Shown here piece after piece: positions 50,114 through 58,272 of a stretch of 64,000 nucleotides of DNA; the first letter of the stretch is position 1; each line of letters begins with the position of its first letter. Source of the DNA: Halomontanus rarus (GTDB lineage Archaea > Halobacteriota > Halobacteria > Halobacteriales > Natrialbaceae). The notes below the pieces were generated by a model. It worked only from the letters and a program-made list of their open reading frames with translations, did not search any database and was not told the DNA's origin. The translations under genes were made by a program, and so were the position numbers. The stretch spans positions 1,116,001 to 1,180,000 of the forward strand of contig NZ_CP071597.1 of the NCBI RefSeq assembly GCF_017357405.1, written 5' to 3'.

Positions 50114-51324
50114 CTCGGAACGGGACTGAGACCGATCGTAGTCGAGAGTTCGACGGCGATTCCGTCTCCGAGTCCGGGTCAGATTCACCCTCTGGCGCTG
50201 CTCCAGACCCCGCCACTCCAACCTTCGACACCGTCGACTGGACCGAGTACGAGGGTTCCCGTCGCCTCACCCGCCGGAACCTCGCGGCCGTCTGCTCGCT
50301 GTGTCTGTACGCGGCGCTGTGGGCGTCCGACCGCGTCGTCCGCTCGAGTCACGAGCCGTTGCTCGGCCTGTCGCGGCTGGACCTGACGCCGACGAACGTC
50401 GACTGGTTGTTCGGGTTGACGCTGCTGGCCGGGTTCTGGGCCGTCGTCGTGCCGCTGTGGGCGAACCCGCGGCTGACGCGGTACTACTGGCGGCGGATCG
50501 GGCGAAACAGGGTCGCGGTGGCGAGTCTCGCGTTTCTGGCCGCCGTCTTCGTCGTCGGTCTCGTCGGCCCGTTCGTCCTCGGATACCCGCAAGCCCGGTG
50601 GGACCTCGGGCACGTGCCGCCGGTCGGCTTCGGCGGCTCGTGGGCTCATCCGTTCGGAACGACGCGAAACGGCGAGGACGTCCTCGCGATCACCGTCGTC
50701 GGAATGCGGGTGAGTATGCAGGTCGGCCTCGTCGCGACGGCGATCAGTATCGGACTCTCGACGGTCGTCGGGACGACGGCCGCGTTCGTCGGCGGTCGGG
50801 TCGACGACGTCCTGATGCGGGTCGTCGACCTCGTCATGACCTTCCCGTCGTTCTTCCTCGTCCTCTTTCTGGTCTACGTCTACGGCGGGAACCTGTTCGT
50901 CCTGATCCTCATTCTGGCGGTTACGACCTGGGGCGGACAGGCGCGGCTGATCAGGAGCGAAGCCCTCCAGCGAAGCACGGAAACGTACATCACCGCCGCC
51001 GAAGCCGCGGGGGCGAGTCGCTGGTTCGTCATTCGACGCCACGTCGTTCCAAACGTCTCGAACACGATCATCACCGCGGCGACGCTGTCGATCCCGGTCT
51101 TGATCCTCTACGAGGCCGTCGTCGCTTTCCTCAGCTTCGGCGACCCCGGCGTCTGGTCGTGGGGGCGGATCATCGCGGACGGCCAGACCGAACTCGCGAC
51201 CGCCTGGTGGGTGTCGACGATTCCCGGGATCTTCCTGTTCCTGACCGTCCTCGCGTTCAACTTCCTCGGGGACGCGCTGCGAGACGCGCTCGATCCGCGA
51301 CACGAGGTCAACCGGCCACGATAG
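50110..51324 (+). CDS. ABC transporter permease, DppC/OppC type
   Basis: 404 residues from MTRNGTETDRSREFDGDSVS, with an acidic disordered N-terminus (1-45) and two extra N-terminal hydrophobic helices before the usual six. Family marks: HPFGTTRNGEDVLAITVVGM, then EALQRSTETYITAAEAAGAS (coupling motif) and FLGDALRDALDPRHEVNRPR at the end. Partner of the DppB permease. The usual two ATPase genes (DppD/DppF) do not follow; instead a purA paralogue begins 97 bp downstream. Confidence 0.9.
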   Translation: MTRNGTETDRSREFDGDSVSESGSDSPSGAAPDPATPTFDTVDWTEYEGSRRLTRRNLAAVCSLCLYAALWASDRVVRSSHEPLLGLSRLDLTPTNVDWLFGLTLLAGFWAVVVPLWANPRLTRYYWRRIGRNRVAVASLAFLAAVFVVGLVGPFVLGYPQARWDLGHVPPVGFGGSWAHPFGTTRNGEDVLAITVVGMRVSMQVGLVATAISIGLSTVVGTTAAFVGGRVDDVLMRVVDLVMTFPSFFLVLFLVYVYGGNLFVLILILAVTTWGGQARLIRSEALQRSTETYITAAEAAGASRWFVIRRHVVPNVSNTIITAATLSIPVLILYEAVVAFLSFGDPGVWSWGRIIADGQTELATAWWVSTIPGIFLFLTVLAFNFLGDALRDALDPRHEVNRPR

Positions 51325-51394
51325 TTCGGGCCCACCGGACGACGGATTTCTCGTCGACCGCGGGTCCGTGTGAAGCGCGATTCACAGAACGGCT

Positions 51395-51404
51395 ATTGTA
51401 AATA
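51395..51404 (+). promoter_or_regulatory. TATA-like element of the second purA
   Basis: ATTGTAAATA centred about 24 bp before GTG 51422. It suggests the gene can be transcribed separately from the importer. Confidence 0.4.
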
Positions 51405-51421
51405 CCGGCGTACTCCGGTTC

Positions 51422-52747
51422 GTGAACGCAACTGTCGTCGGATCCCAGTTGGGAGACGAAGGGAAAGGCGGAGTGGTCGATTTGTTTAGCGAAGACGCGG
51501 ACGTCGTCGTCCGGTATCAAGGCGGTAATAATGCCGGTCACACGGTCGTCCGCCGCGGTGAAGAGTACAAGCTCCGTCTCATCCCCAGCGGGGTTATTCG
51601 AGGGAAGACCGGCGTCCTCGGCAACGGCTGCGTCCTCGATCTCGAGACGTTGTTCGACGAAATAGAGACGCTTCGAGCGCGAGGACTGGACCCCGACGTG
51701 CGCGTCTCCGCCCGCGCTCATATCGTCCTCCCGTATCACCGGGTGCTGGATCGGGCCGAGGAGGCGTCGAAGACCGACGGCGGTCTCGAGGTCGGAACGA
51801 CCGGGAACGGCATTGGGCCGGCCTACGAGGACAAAGCCGGTCGCCGCGGAATTCGCGTCGGAGAACTGCTGGATGACGCGGTTCTCCGCGACCGTCTCGA
51901 GTACTCCGTCCCGAAGAAGCGCCGACTCGCCCGGGACGTCTTCGGTATCGATACGGGGGTCGAGTTCGACGTCGACCACCTCTTCGAGACGTTCCGCGGC
52001 TTCGGAGACCGACTCGAGAGCGAGGAGATGGTCGTCGACGCGAGTTCCCTCCTCGCCGAGATGGACCGCGACGGAGCGAACGTCCTCTTCGAGAGCGCTC
52101 AGGGGACGCACATCGACGTCGACCACGGGAACTACCCGTTCGTCACGTCGTCGAACCCGACCGCCGGGGGTGCGATAACCGGGACCGGAGTCGACCCGTC
52201 CGCGGTTGCGGACGGTCGAATTATCGGCGTGGTGAAAGCCTACCTCTCTCGAGTCGGGAGCGGACCGATGCCGACCGAGTTGTCCGAGGACGCCGCCTCG
52301 GCGGTTCGGGAGCGAGTCGGTGGGTTCGGCACCGTCACGGGCCGCCCTCGTCGAATCGGATGGCTCGACGTGCCGATGCTCCGGCACGCGGCTCGAGTGA
52401 ACGGGTTTACCGGGATCGTTCTCAATCACGTCGACGCGCTCGGCGGCTTCGAGGAGTTGAAAGTCTGCGAGGCCTACGAACTCGACGGTGAAACGCTGAC
52501 GGGTATTCCGTCGACGACGGCGGAGTGGGCCAGGTGTACGCCCGAATACAGAACCTTCGAGACGTGGGCGGACCGAGACTGGAGTGAAATACGCAACGAC
52601 GGCTACGATGCACTGCCCGACGCTGCGCGAACGTACGTCGAATACGTGAGCGCGGAACTCGGCACCCCCGTGTACGCGGTCGGCATCGGACCGGGTCGAG
52701 ACGAAACGATAGTCAGACAGCATCCGTTCGGCTCGGCCGAGGATTGA
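51422..52747 (+). CDS. Second adenylosuccinate synthetase (PurA paralogue)
   Basis: 441 residues from a GTG start that gives the same N-terminus as PurA. All catalytic landmarks remain: VGSQLGDEGKGGVVD (Asp12), GGNNAGHTVV (His40), GTTGNGIGPAYEDKAGRRGI, ESAQGTHIDVDHGNYPFVTS, VVKAYLSRVGSGPMPTEL, GTVTGRPRRIGWLD, and GIGPGRDETIV. So it should form adenylosuccinate from IMP and aspartate. Relative to the gene at 27020 it lacks the acidic insertion before GTVTGRPRR and uses more A/T-ending codons. It sits between an ATPase-less peptide-type importer and a zinc-ribbon regulator, all on the plus strand. The Asp12 that viral PurZ enzymes replace is kept, so 2-aminoadenine synthesis is not implied. Confidence 0.92.
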   Translation: MNATVVGSQLGDEGKGGVVDLFSEDADVVVRYQGGNNAGHTVVRRGEEYKLRLIPSGVIRGKTGVLGNGCVLDLETLFDEIETLRARGLDPDVRVSARAHIVLPYHRVLDRAEEASKTDGGLEVGTTGNGIGPAYEDKAGRRGIRVGELLDDAVLRDRLEYSVPKKRRLARDVFGIDTGVEFDVDHLFETFRGFGDRLESEEMVVDASSLLAEMDRDGANVLFESAQGTHIDVDHGNYPFVTSSNPTAGGAITGTGVDPSAVADGRIIGVVKAYLSRVGSGPMPTELSEDAASAVRERVGGFGTVTGRPRRIGWLDVPMLRHAARVNGFTGIVLNHVDALGGFEELKVCEAYELDGETLTGIPSTTAEWARCTPEYRTFETWADRDWSEIRNDGYDALPDAARTYVEYVSAELGTPVYAVGIGPGRDETIVRQHPFGSAED

Positions 52748-52792
52748 AAGCGCCAGAACCAGTCTGTCGACTAGTACTCGAGAGAGTGAGAG

Positions 52793-52813
52793 AGATAGAG
52801 ATAGAGATAGAGG
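52793..52813 (+). repeat. AGATAG hexamer repeat in the leader of the regulator gene
   Basis: Three perfect AGATAG copies plus AGG, within a longer purine run from 52780, ending in GAGG 6 bp before ATG 52820. The last unit supplies a Shine-Dalgarno-like GAGG. Copy-number change would alter leader length. Confidence 0.7.
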
Positions 52814-52819
52814 CCGACA

Positions 52820-53728
52820 ATGTCCGAAAACGAACTCGATCAGGATACCGCGTTCTCGCTACTCGCTGACGACACCCGCGTCCGGATCATACGGGAGCTG
52901 GGACGGGCGACCGCGTCACCCGAAACTGGGATTCCGACGCTCCCCTACGCCGAGCTCAAGTCTCGCGTCGGAATACGCGATTCCGGCCGTTTCAACTACC
53001 ATCTGAAGAAGTTGGTCGGGAACTACGTCGCCAAAGAAAACGACGGGTACCGGCTTCGGTGGCCGGGGATGGTTCTCTACCGGACGCTCGTCGCAGGGCT
53101 ACTCACCGACAATACCGGCCCCTCGATCGAGAGATTCGCCGTCGGAACGGACTGTCACCGATGCGGAGACCCTATCGAAGCACACCTGTACGAGACGCTG
53201 TTCAGGGTCCGCTGTCGCTCCTGTGATGCGAATTATACGGATATTTACTTCCCTTCTCACGGGCTCAGCGGTCGGAGCGAGGAAGAGCTGCTTCGGGCGG
53301 TTCATCGACGGAGCAGAACGATTTTAGATTCGATGACGTCCGGCCAGTGTCCGTGGTGTGCCAGCGAGGTGACTGCCGACGTGCACGCCGGCGACGACCC
53401 GCTTCCGTCGCTTCACGACACGCGAGACTTCGACGCCTACGTCGTCTACCACTGTACCGACTGCACGGGGTTTCAATACATGCCGGTCTCTCAGGTATTG
53501 CTCTACCACCCCGTCACCATCTCCTTCTATTACGACCGCGGAACGGACCTCACGACCATCCCGGAGTGGACGCTCGAGTGGGCGGTAACCGGCCAGACCA
53601 CGACCGTTCTCGACACCGATCCGTGGCGGTTCTCGGTTCGGATTCCACTCGGCGACGAAGAACTCGTCGTCGAGCTCGACGAGGCACTCGAGATCGTCGA
53701 TTCGGCTATCACAGCTCAAGGTCGCTGA
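52820..53728 (+). CDS. ArsR-like winged-helix protein with zinc ribbon
   Basis: 302 residues. The winged helix (1-95) starts MSENELDQDTAFSLLADDTR and contains ELKSRVGIRDSGRFNYHLKK and KENDGYRLRWPG, the haloarchaeal ArsR-like type. Two zinc-ribbon-like Cys pairs follow (CHRCGDP ... CRSCDA, and CPWCASE ... CTDCTG), then a beta-rich C-terminus that may sense a ligand. Probably a transcription regulator; position after the second purA suggests it controls that gene or the importer, which is inference. Confidence 0.82.
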   Translation: MSENELDQDTAFSLLADDTRVRIIRELGRATASPETGIPTLPYAELKSRVGIRDSGRFNYHLKKLVGNYVAKENDGYRLRWPGMVLYRTLVAGLLTDNTGPSIERFAVGTDCHRCGDPIEAHLYETLFRVRCRSCDANYTDIYFPSHGLSGRSEEELLRAVHRRSRTILDSMTSGQCPWCASEVTADVHAGDDPLPSLHDTRDFDAYVVYHCTDCTGFQYMPVSQVLLYHPVTISFYYDRGTDLTTIPEWTLEWAVTGQTTTVLDTDPWRFSVRIPLGDEELVVELDEALEIVDSAITAQGR

Positions 53729-53820
53729 CGAGTGAGTCGAGCGCGCGAACGTCGGAGAGTGCGGACAGTGTTACTGACTTCGACGCCTGACAAAATTCCG
53801 CGAGAACAGCACCGTCCGGC

Positions 53821-54390
53821 CTAGTCGTCGCCGTCCTCGTCGACGATCACGACCTCGCCGTCGACGACGTCGACGTTGATCAGCGTCTTGACGTGGTAGC
53901 CCGCGTCCTCGACTTTGTTCTCGCCGCCCGACTTCTTGATGACCGCGACGGTATCGATCACGTCGGCACCGATCTCGTCGAGCGCCTCGAGCACCGCGGC
54001 GAGGGTCCCGCCGGTCGAGAGCACGTCGTCGAGCACGAGCACGCGCTCGCCCTCGCGGACGTCGTTGATGTACATCTCGTTCTCCGAGTAACCCGTCTGC
54101 TGGGAGATGGCGACCTCGTCCTCGAGGCCGTACTCGCGCTTGCGGATCACGGTGAGCGGAATGTCGGTCATCAGCGAGACCGCGGTGGAGATGTGGATCC
54201 CCATCGCCGCGGGCGTGACGATTCGATCGACCTCCTCGAGTTCGGCCTTGCGGATGATGCGGATGACGATCTCCCGGAGGAGCGTGGGATCGAGTTTGGG
54301 AACGCCATCACTGATCGGGTGGACGAAGTAGTGATAGCCGTTCTTCTCGATAATGGGGGCCTCGAGCAACGACTGCTTCAACTGGTCCAT
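53821..54390 (-). CDS. hpt: Hypoxanthine/guanine phosphoribosyltransferase (archaeal type)
   Basis: 189 residues from [24 protein letters not shown]-binding motif [20 protein letters not shown], with [20 protein letters not shown] and [20 protein letters not shown], matches archaeal HGPRTase. Salvages hypoxanthine and guanine to IMP and GMP with PRPP; IMP feeds the two PurA enzymes. Acidic C-terminus. TATA element about 26 bp upstream supports this start over a longer basic extension. Confidence 0.92.
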   Translation of the reverse strand: MDQLKQSLLEAPIIEKNGYHYFVHPISDGVPKLDPTLLREIVIRIIRKAELEEVDRIVTPAAMGIHISTAVSLMTDIPLTVIRKREYGLEDEVAISQQTGYSENEMYINDVREGERVLVLDDVLSTGGTLAAVLEALDEIGADVIDTVAVIKKSGGENKVEDAGYHVKTLINVDVVDGEVVIVDEDGDD

Positions 54391-54411
54391 GTCGTGGGTC
54401 GTGCGGTAACC

Positions 54412-54421
54412 GAGTAAAAGC
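54412..54421 (-). promoter_or_regulatory. TATA-like element of hpt
   Basis: Minus-strand CTTTTACTCG centred about 26 bp before ATG 54390. Confidence 0.45.
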
Positions 54422-54502
54422 TGACGATACGACCGGCAGTTCCGCCCGTACCGTCCACGCAAGTGGAATTGTCTGGCTATCGACCCGTCGGTCCCGGTCG
54501 TG

Positions 54503-55075
54503 TCAATCGTCCGCGCTGTAACTCAGCTCCGGGGGCTGCTCGCCGTAGCCCAATCGCATGTTCCGTTCGTAGTAGATGTGTGCGGCGGCGGTGAACGTGA
54601 ACGTCACGGCGATCACCGTCATCCAGGTCAGATCCGACAGTTCCGTCAGCGGATACACTCCGCCCCAGAGCGCCGCGACGAGCGCACAGCTGATCGCTCC
54701 CAGCGAGAGGTAGAGTTCGCGCCAGGCGAACTCCCGACCGGGGACGATCTCGAGGTAGACACTGATGTCACCCGTTCGGGCGGTCGACTCGATGACACCT
54801 CGGTCCGAATCGAACGAGAGAATACCCGACTCGTCCATCTTGGGGAGGTGCGTCTGCTGTAACGTCGTGTACACCCGTTTGCGTTGGGCAGGCGAGACCT
54901 CCTCGAGCGTCGTTTCGTACTCCCAGGCGGCGACCTGCTGGGCGAGGTCACCGAGTTCGACCGCGCGCCCGTCCTGTTTGAGATACTGGAGGACGTACCG
55001 GCGGCGTTGATTGCGAAGGACTTCGAATATTTCGCCTTTCGGAAGCGTCTCTGCGCGTGTTTGACCGTTCAACAT
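54503..55075 (-). CDS. DUF7344-like winged-helix protein with two transmembrane helices
   Basis: 190 residues. The N-terminal winged helix ([49 protein letters not shown]) is the same type as the genes at 8984 and 10375. Two C-terminal hydrophobic helices (about 130-175: [35 protein letters not shown]) anchor it in the membrane. A membrane-bound regulator of unknown target. Between hpt and coaBC, all on the minus strand, but gaps of over 100 bp argue for separate transcripts. Confidence 0.8.
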   Translation of the reverse strand: MLNGQTRAETLPKGEIFEVLRNQRRRYVLQYLKQDGRAVELGDLAQQVAAWEYETTLEEVSPAQRKRVYTTLQQTHLPKMDESGILSFDSDRGVIESTARTGDISVYLEIVPGREFAWRELYLSLGAISCALVAALWGGVYPLTELSDLTWMTVIAVTFTFTAAAHIYYERNMRLGYGEQPPELSYSADD

Positions 55076-55259
55076 CGTTCGCCACCTCGATCGACCGCTA
55101 TCCGTTCCCTGGTCGATACCGATCTCCGACCCATTAATTCGTGGCAGGGACGCATCCTATATAACTCTCGTGACCGATTGGAGAGAATACCTATTTCTTG
55201 AGGAGATTGTCAGACTCGGAGGAAAGTCGAGTTCGAAACCAACGTCGATTACCAACCAC

Positions 55260-56459
55260 TCACTCGAGGACGACGGCGAGCGATGCGGCGATCTCCGCGG
55301 CCAGTCCGTCCTTCGTTCCCGTATAGCGTGCCGCGTCGTTCGCGTGGACCAGCAGCGCCGACGTCTCCGCCTCGCCCATCACGCTCGCGTCGTTGGCGAC
55401 GACGAACGTGAGCTCGGCGCGCTCTAAGGTCTCCCTGGCCGCCTCGATCATCGCCTCCTCGTCGCCGCTCGTCTCGGCCTTGAAGCCGACGATCGGGAGG
55501 TCCGGGTGCCGATCGCGTATCTCGTCGATCAGTTTCGGCGTGGGTTCGAACTCGAGTGTGAGGTTCTGACCCGAGCGGATCTTCTCCGGGCTGGCCTCGA
55601 GAGTGTAGTCGCCGATCGCCGCCGCCGAGACGAGCGCGTCGGCCGTCGCACAGACCTCCGCGGTCGCCTCGAGCATCTCGGCCGCGCTCTCGGTCTGTCG
55701 GACGACGGCGTAGGGGACGGTGGCGCCAGCGGGAATCGACGATTCCCGGCCGATCGGGTGCGGACCGACGACGCCGTGGACCAGCGTGACCGTCGCACCG
55801 CGGATGTAACAGGCCCGGGCGACCGCTCGCCCCATCGTGCCCGAGGAACGGTTGGTCAGCACGCGAATCGGATCGATCGCCTCGCTGGTCGCTCCGCTGG
55901 TGACGACGACGTGTTCGCCCGCCAGTGGCCGCTCGCCGGCCGCCCGCGCGACGTCGCAGACGATCGCCTCTTCGGTCGCGATCTTCGCCTTCCCCTCCTC
56001 GACGCGCGGCTCGACGAACTCGACCCCCCAGGACTCGACGCGCTCGATCGCCTCGAGCACCCCCGGATGGTCGTACATTGGCTCGTGCATCGCGGGCGCG
56101 ATCACGACCGGCGTGTCGGCCCCCAGCGCCGTCGTCGCACAGGTGGTGACCGGCGTGTCGTCGACTGCACCCGCGATCTTCCCAACGGTGTTCGCTGTAG
56201 CGGGGGCGATCAGGAAGACGTCGGCCCAGCCGTCGGTCCCGCACAACTCGACGTGTTCGACCCGGCCCGTAATCTCCGTGACGACGTCCGATTCGGTCGC
56301 GAACTCGAGCGCCCACGGGTGGACGATCCCCTGGGCACTTCCGGTCATCACCGCACGAACCGTGGCTCCGCGCCGCCGAAGTTCGTGGGCGAGTTCGACC
56401 GTCTTCACCGCGGCGATCGATCCCGTGACGCCGAGCGCGACGTTGACTCCCTCGAGCAT
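55260..56459 (-). CDS. coaBC: CoaBC: phosphopantothenoylcysteine decarboxylase/phosphopantothenate-cysteine ligase
   Basis: 399 residues. N-terminal flavoprotein decarboxylase (1-180): GVNVALGVTGSIAAVKTVEL binds FMN, FLIAPATANTVGKIAGAVDD and VIAPAMHEPMYDHPGV (the PxMxxxMY motif, with His for the bacterial Asn, as in other archaea) follow. C-terminal ligase (185-399): HVVVTSGATSEAIDPIRVLT, NRSSGTMGRAVARACYIRGA, ALVSAAAIGDYTLEASPEKI and VGFKAETSGDEEAMIEAA. It performs two consecutive steps of coenzyme A synthesis from phosphopantothenate and cysteine. Monocistronic. Confidence 0.94.
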   Translation of the reverse strand: MLEGVNVALGVTGSIAAVKTVELAHELRRRGATVRAVMTGSAQGIVHPWALEFATESDVVTEITGRVEHVELCGTDGWADVFLIAPATANTVGKIAGAVDDTPVTTCATTALGADTPVVIAPAMHEPMYDHPGVLEAIERVESWGVEFVEPRVEEGKAKIATEEAIVCDVARAAGERPLAGEHVVVTSGATSEAIDPIRVLTNRSSGTMGRAVARACYIRGATVTLVHGVVGPHPIGRESSIPAGATVPYAVVRQTESAAEMLEATAEVCATADALVSAAAIGDYTLEASPEKIRSGQNLTLEFEPTPKLIDEIRDRHPDLPIVGFKAETSGDEEAMIEAARETLERAELTFVVANDASVMGEAETSALLVHANDAARYTGTKDGLAAEIAASLAVVLE

Positions 56460-56559
56460 TCGCCTCCACGTACGGCCGTCATCGGTTTACAGTTACGGAA
56501 ATTCCACGGCTCGAGGGTGTCACTGTCGGTCGGCGCGAGCGGATCCGACCGGACCGACG

Positions 56560-56733
56560 CTATCGCCGGCCCGCGACCAGCTCGAGCACCGCCGGCAGTC
56601 GCTCGACCTCGAGCGCCGAGTGGAGGGCGTCCCGGTCGGACCAGCGGGAGAGCCGTCGGCGCTGGTGGGCGCCGACGAGACCGCCGAGTCCGACGATCCC
56701 GCCGCCCGCGGTCAAGAGTGTGCGACGGCGCAT
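56560..56733 (-). CDS. 57-residue small protein with twin-arginine-like N-terminus
   Basis: Starts MRRRTLLTAGGGIVGLGGLV, resembling a Tat or membrane signal, then a basic segment HQRRRLSRWSDRD and a short acidic helix ending LPAVLELVAGRR. Two Gly-rich hydrophobic turns could make one membrane helix. It lies 100 bp upstream of coaBC on the same strand. No family recognised; kept because the frame has a plausible signal and haloarchaeal codon use, at modest confidence. Confidence 0.42.
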   Translation of the reverse strand: MRRRTLLTAGGGIVGLGGLVGAHQRRRLSRWSDRDALHSALEVERLPAVLELVAGRR

Positions 56734-56835
56734 TCGTCTGCGGGTGATCTATCCGTCAGAATAAGTCTTCTCATCGACACGTTTCGGTGCTCGGCGGACG
56801 GATTCGGCGACGTTCTCGAGACGGCCGCTCACCGA

Positions 56836-57231
56836 CTACCGGTCGCCGGCGAGCGATCGGCCCACCTGAACGAGCAAGAGGAGGCTCAGGACGACCATCA
56901 CGGCCTGGGAGACAGCGGCACCCGGCCGGTCGACGGAGCCGCCGGTCGCGAGCGTGATGGCGTCGGAGATACCCATGGCGCTCCCGGCGATACCGAGCAA
57001 CGCCAGCAGTCCGAGACCGTAAACCGCCACCGATCGCCGCCCCGCGTCGCGGCCGAGTCGCCCCAACACGACGAAGAGGATGCCGAAGAACGACGGGATG
57101 AGTGCGGTCACACTGGCGAAGTCAGTCACGACGTACGCGGCGACGCCGAGGATCACCAGCAACGTCCCGACGACGATTCCTGCGGTGTAGGTCTGCTCGT
57201 CAGTTGCACTCGCGGTCGTAGTCGCGCTCAT
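56836..57231 (-). CDS. Small four-helix membrane protein
   Basis: 131 residues. A short Thr/Ser-rich start, then four hydrophobic helices (GIVVGTLLVILGVAAYVV; LIPSFFGILFVVLG; SVAVYGLGLLALLGIAGSAM; AVMVVLSLLLLVQVGRSL). The conserved-looking GILFVVLGRLGRD loop is common in haloarchaeal small membrane proteins. No family name or function can be assigned. Confidence 0.7.
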   Translation of the reverse strand: MSATTTASATDEQTYTAGIVVGTLLVILGVAAYVVTDFASVTALIPSFFGILFVVLGRLGRDAGRRSVAVYGLGLLALLGIAGSAMGISDAITLATGGSVDRPGAAVSQAVMVVLSLLLLVQVGRSLAGDR

Positions 57232-57318
57232 ATCAGTTCGATTGAGTCCCAGATGAGTATACGTTTCCCTTCTGTCGGCGCTCGTGATCTCGAGTCGCCC
57301 CCGGTCTCGACCGCAGTC

Positions 57319-58062
57319 TCAATCCGTCTCCACGCTCGGGTGCATCGTCGGTTCGTCGTCGAACGGCTCGGCGAGCCACTCGCGCATCGTCTCGCGGGCG
57401 CGCTCGTCGCGCTCGAGTCGCTCCTCGTCGTCGATCTCCTCGCAGCCGGGCGGTACCTCGCGGCCGCGGCCGGTGAAGTACCCCTCCGGCGCGACCCAGT
57501 CGTGGTAGAACGCGGCGTCGGAGTCGTGGATCACCGCGAGGCCGACCTTCGCACCGTGGCCGGCCGCGACGATCGTCTGGTGGGGCTCGCCGGCGATCCG
57601 CCCCGCGGCGTAGACGCCGTCGACCGCCGTTCGCCCGCCGTCGTCGACGCTCACCACGTACTTGCTGCCGCGCTGTTCCCGGCCGACGTCCAGCGGCGTC
57701 AGCCACTCGCTGTCCGACCAGGAGGCCGCGATCACGCGCCGGGTCTCGAGCGGATTGCCGCCGTCGCCTTCGGTCTCGATCCGAAAGCCCGCCTCGAGGT
57801 CGGTGTCGTCGATCGGTTCGACGCTCGTCGCCAGCCCGAGTTCGAACTCACAGCCGGCGCTTTTGGCCTGTTCGCGGACCAGCTGCAGATACAGACGGGC
57901 GTCGACGCCGTCCGGGAAGCCGGGGTAGTTCTCGAGGCTGGCGTTGCGTGCGAGGATGGACTCGCCGCCGTCGACGACGAGCGTGTCCAGTCCCGCGCGA
58001 GCGGTGAAGATGCCGGCGGCGAGTCCGGAGACGCCGCCGCCAACGATGAGTACGTCTCTCAT
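57319..58062 (-). CDS. FAD-dependent oxidoreductase, thioredoxin reductase-like without NADPH domain
   Basis: 247 residues. The N-terminal FAD motif DVLIVGGGVSGLAAGIFTAR and the C-terminal second FAD contact TAVDGVYAAGRIAGEPHQTI match thioredoxin reductase-type flavoproteins. Normal members are about 310 residues and carry an NADPH domain with CxxC between the two FAD halves. Here that domain and the Cys pair are absent, the middle being replaced by a short link (VIAASWSDSEWLTPLD). An acidic C-terminal helix follows. It may be a flavoprotein with a different electron partner. Confidence 0.82.
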   Translation of the reverse strand: MRDVLIVGGGVSGLAAGIFTARAGLDTLVVDGGESILARNASLENYPGFPDGVDARLYLQLVREQAKSAGCEFELGLATSVEPIDDTDLEAGFRIETEGDGGNPLETRRVIAASWSDSEWLTPLDVGREQRGSKYVVSVDDGGRTAVDGVYAAGRIAGEPHQTIVAAGHGAKVGLAVIHDSDAAFYHDWVAPEGYFTGRGREVPPGCEEIDDEERLERDERARETMREWLAEPFDDEPTMHPSVETD

Positions 58063-58272
58063 TGGTGCGCGTCAGTTGTCGCGGGTGCGTATTGAAGTGC
58101 CTGATCGACCTCGAGTCGTCCGCGACGAGTTGCGGTTCGTGAGCTCGAGTCGGACCCGCGCGGCACGGCCGTGTCGGCTCGCGACTCTCGGTTCGAACTC
58201 GAGGGGACTCTCGAGCGACCGACGATACCGTCGATAGCAAATCTTACCTTCGACTCCCTGTATAGCCGATGC

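Noticed and set aside
51422..52747. Second PurA as a PurZ-type enzyme for 2-aminoadenine (Z) DNA
   Set aside because: The catalytic Asp12 of GDEGKG, which PurZ enzymes replace, is retained, and no DpoZ, DatZ or MazZ-type partner is nearby.
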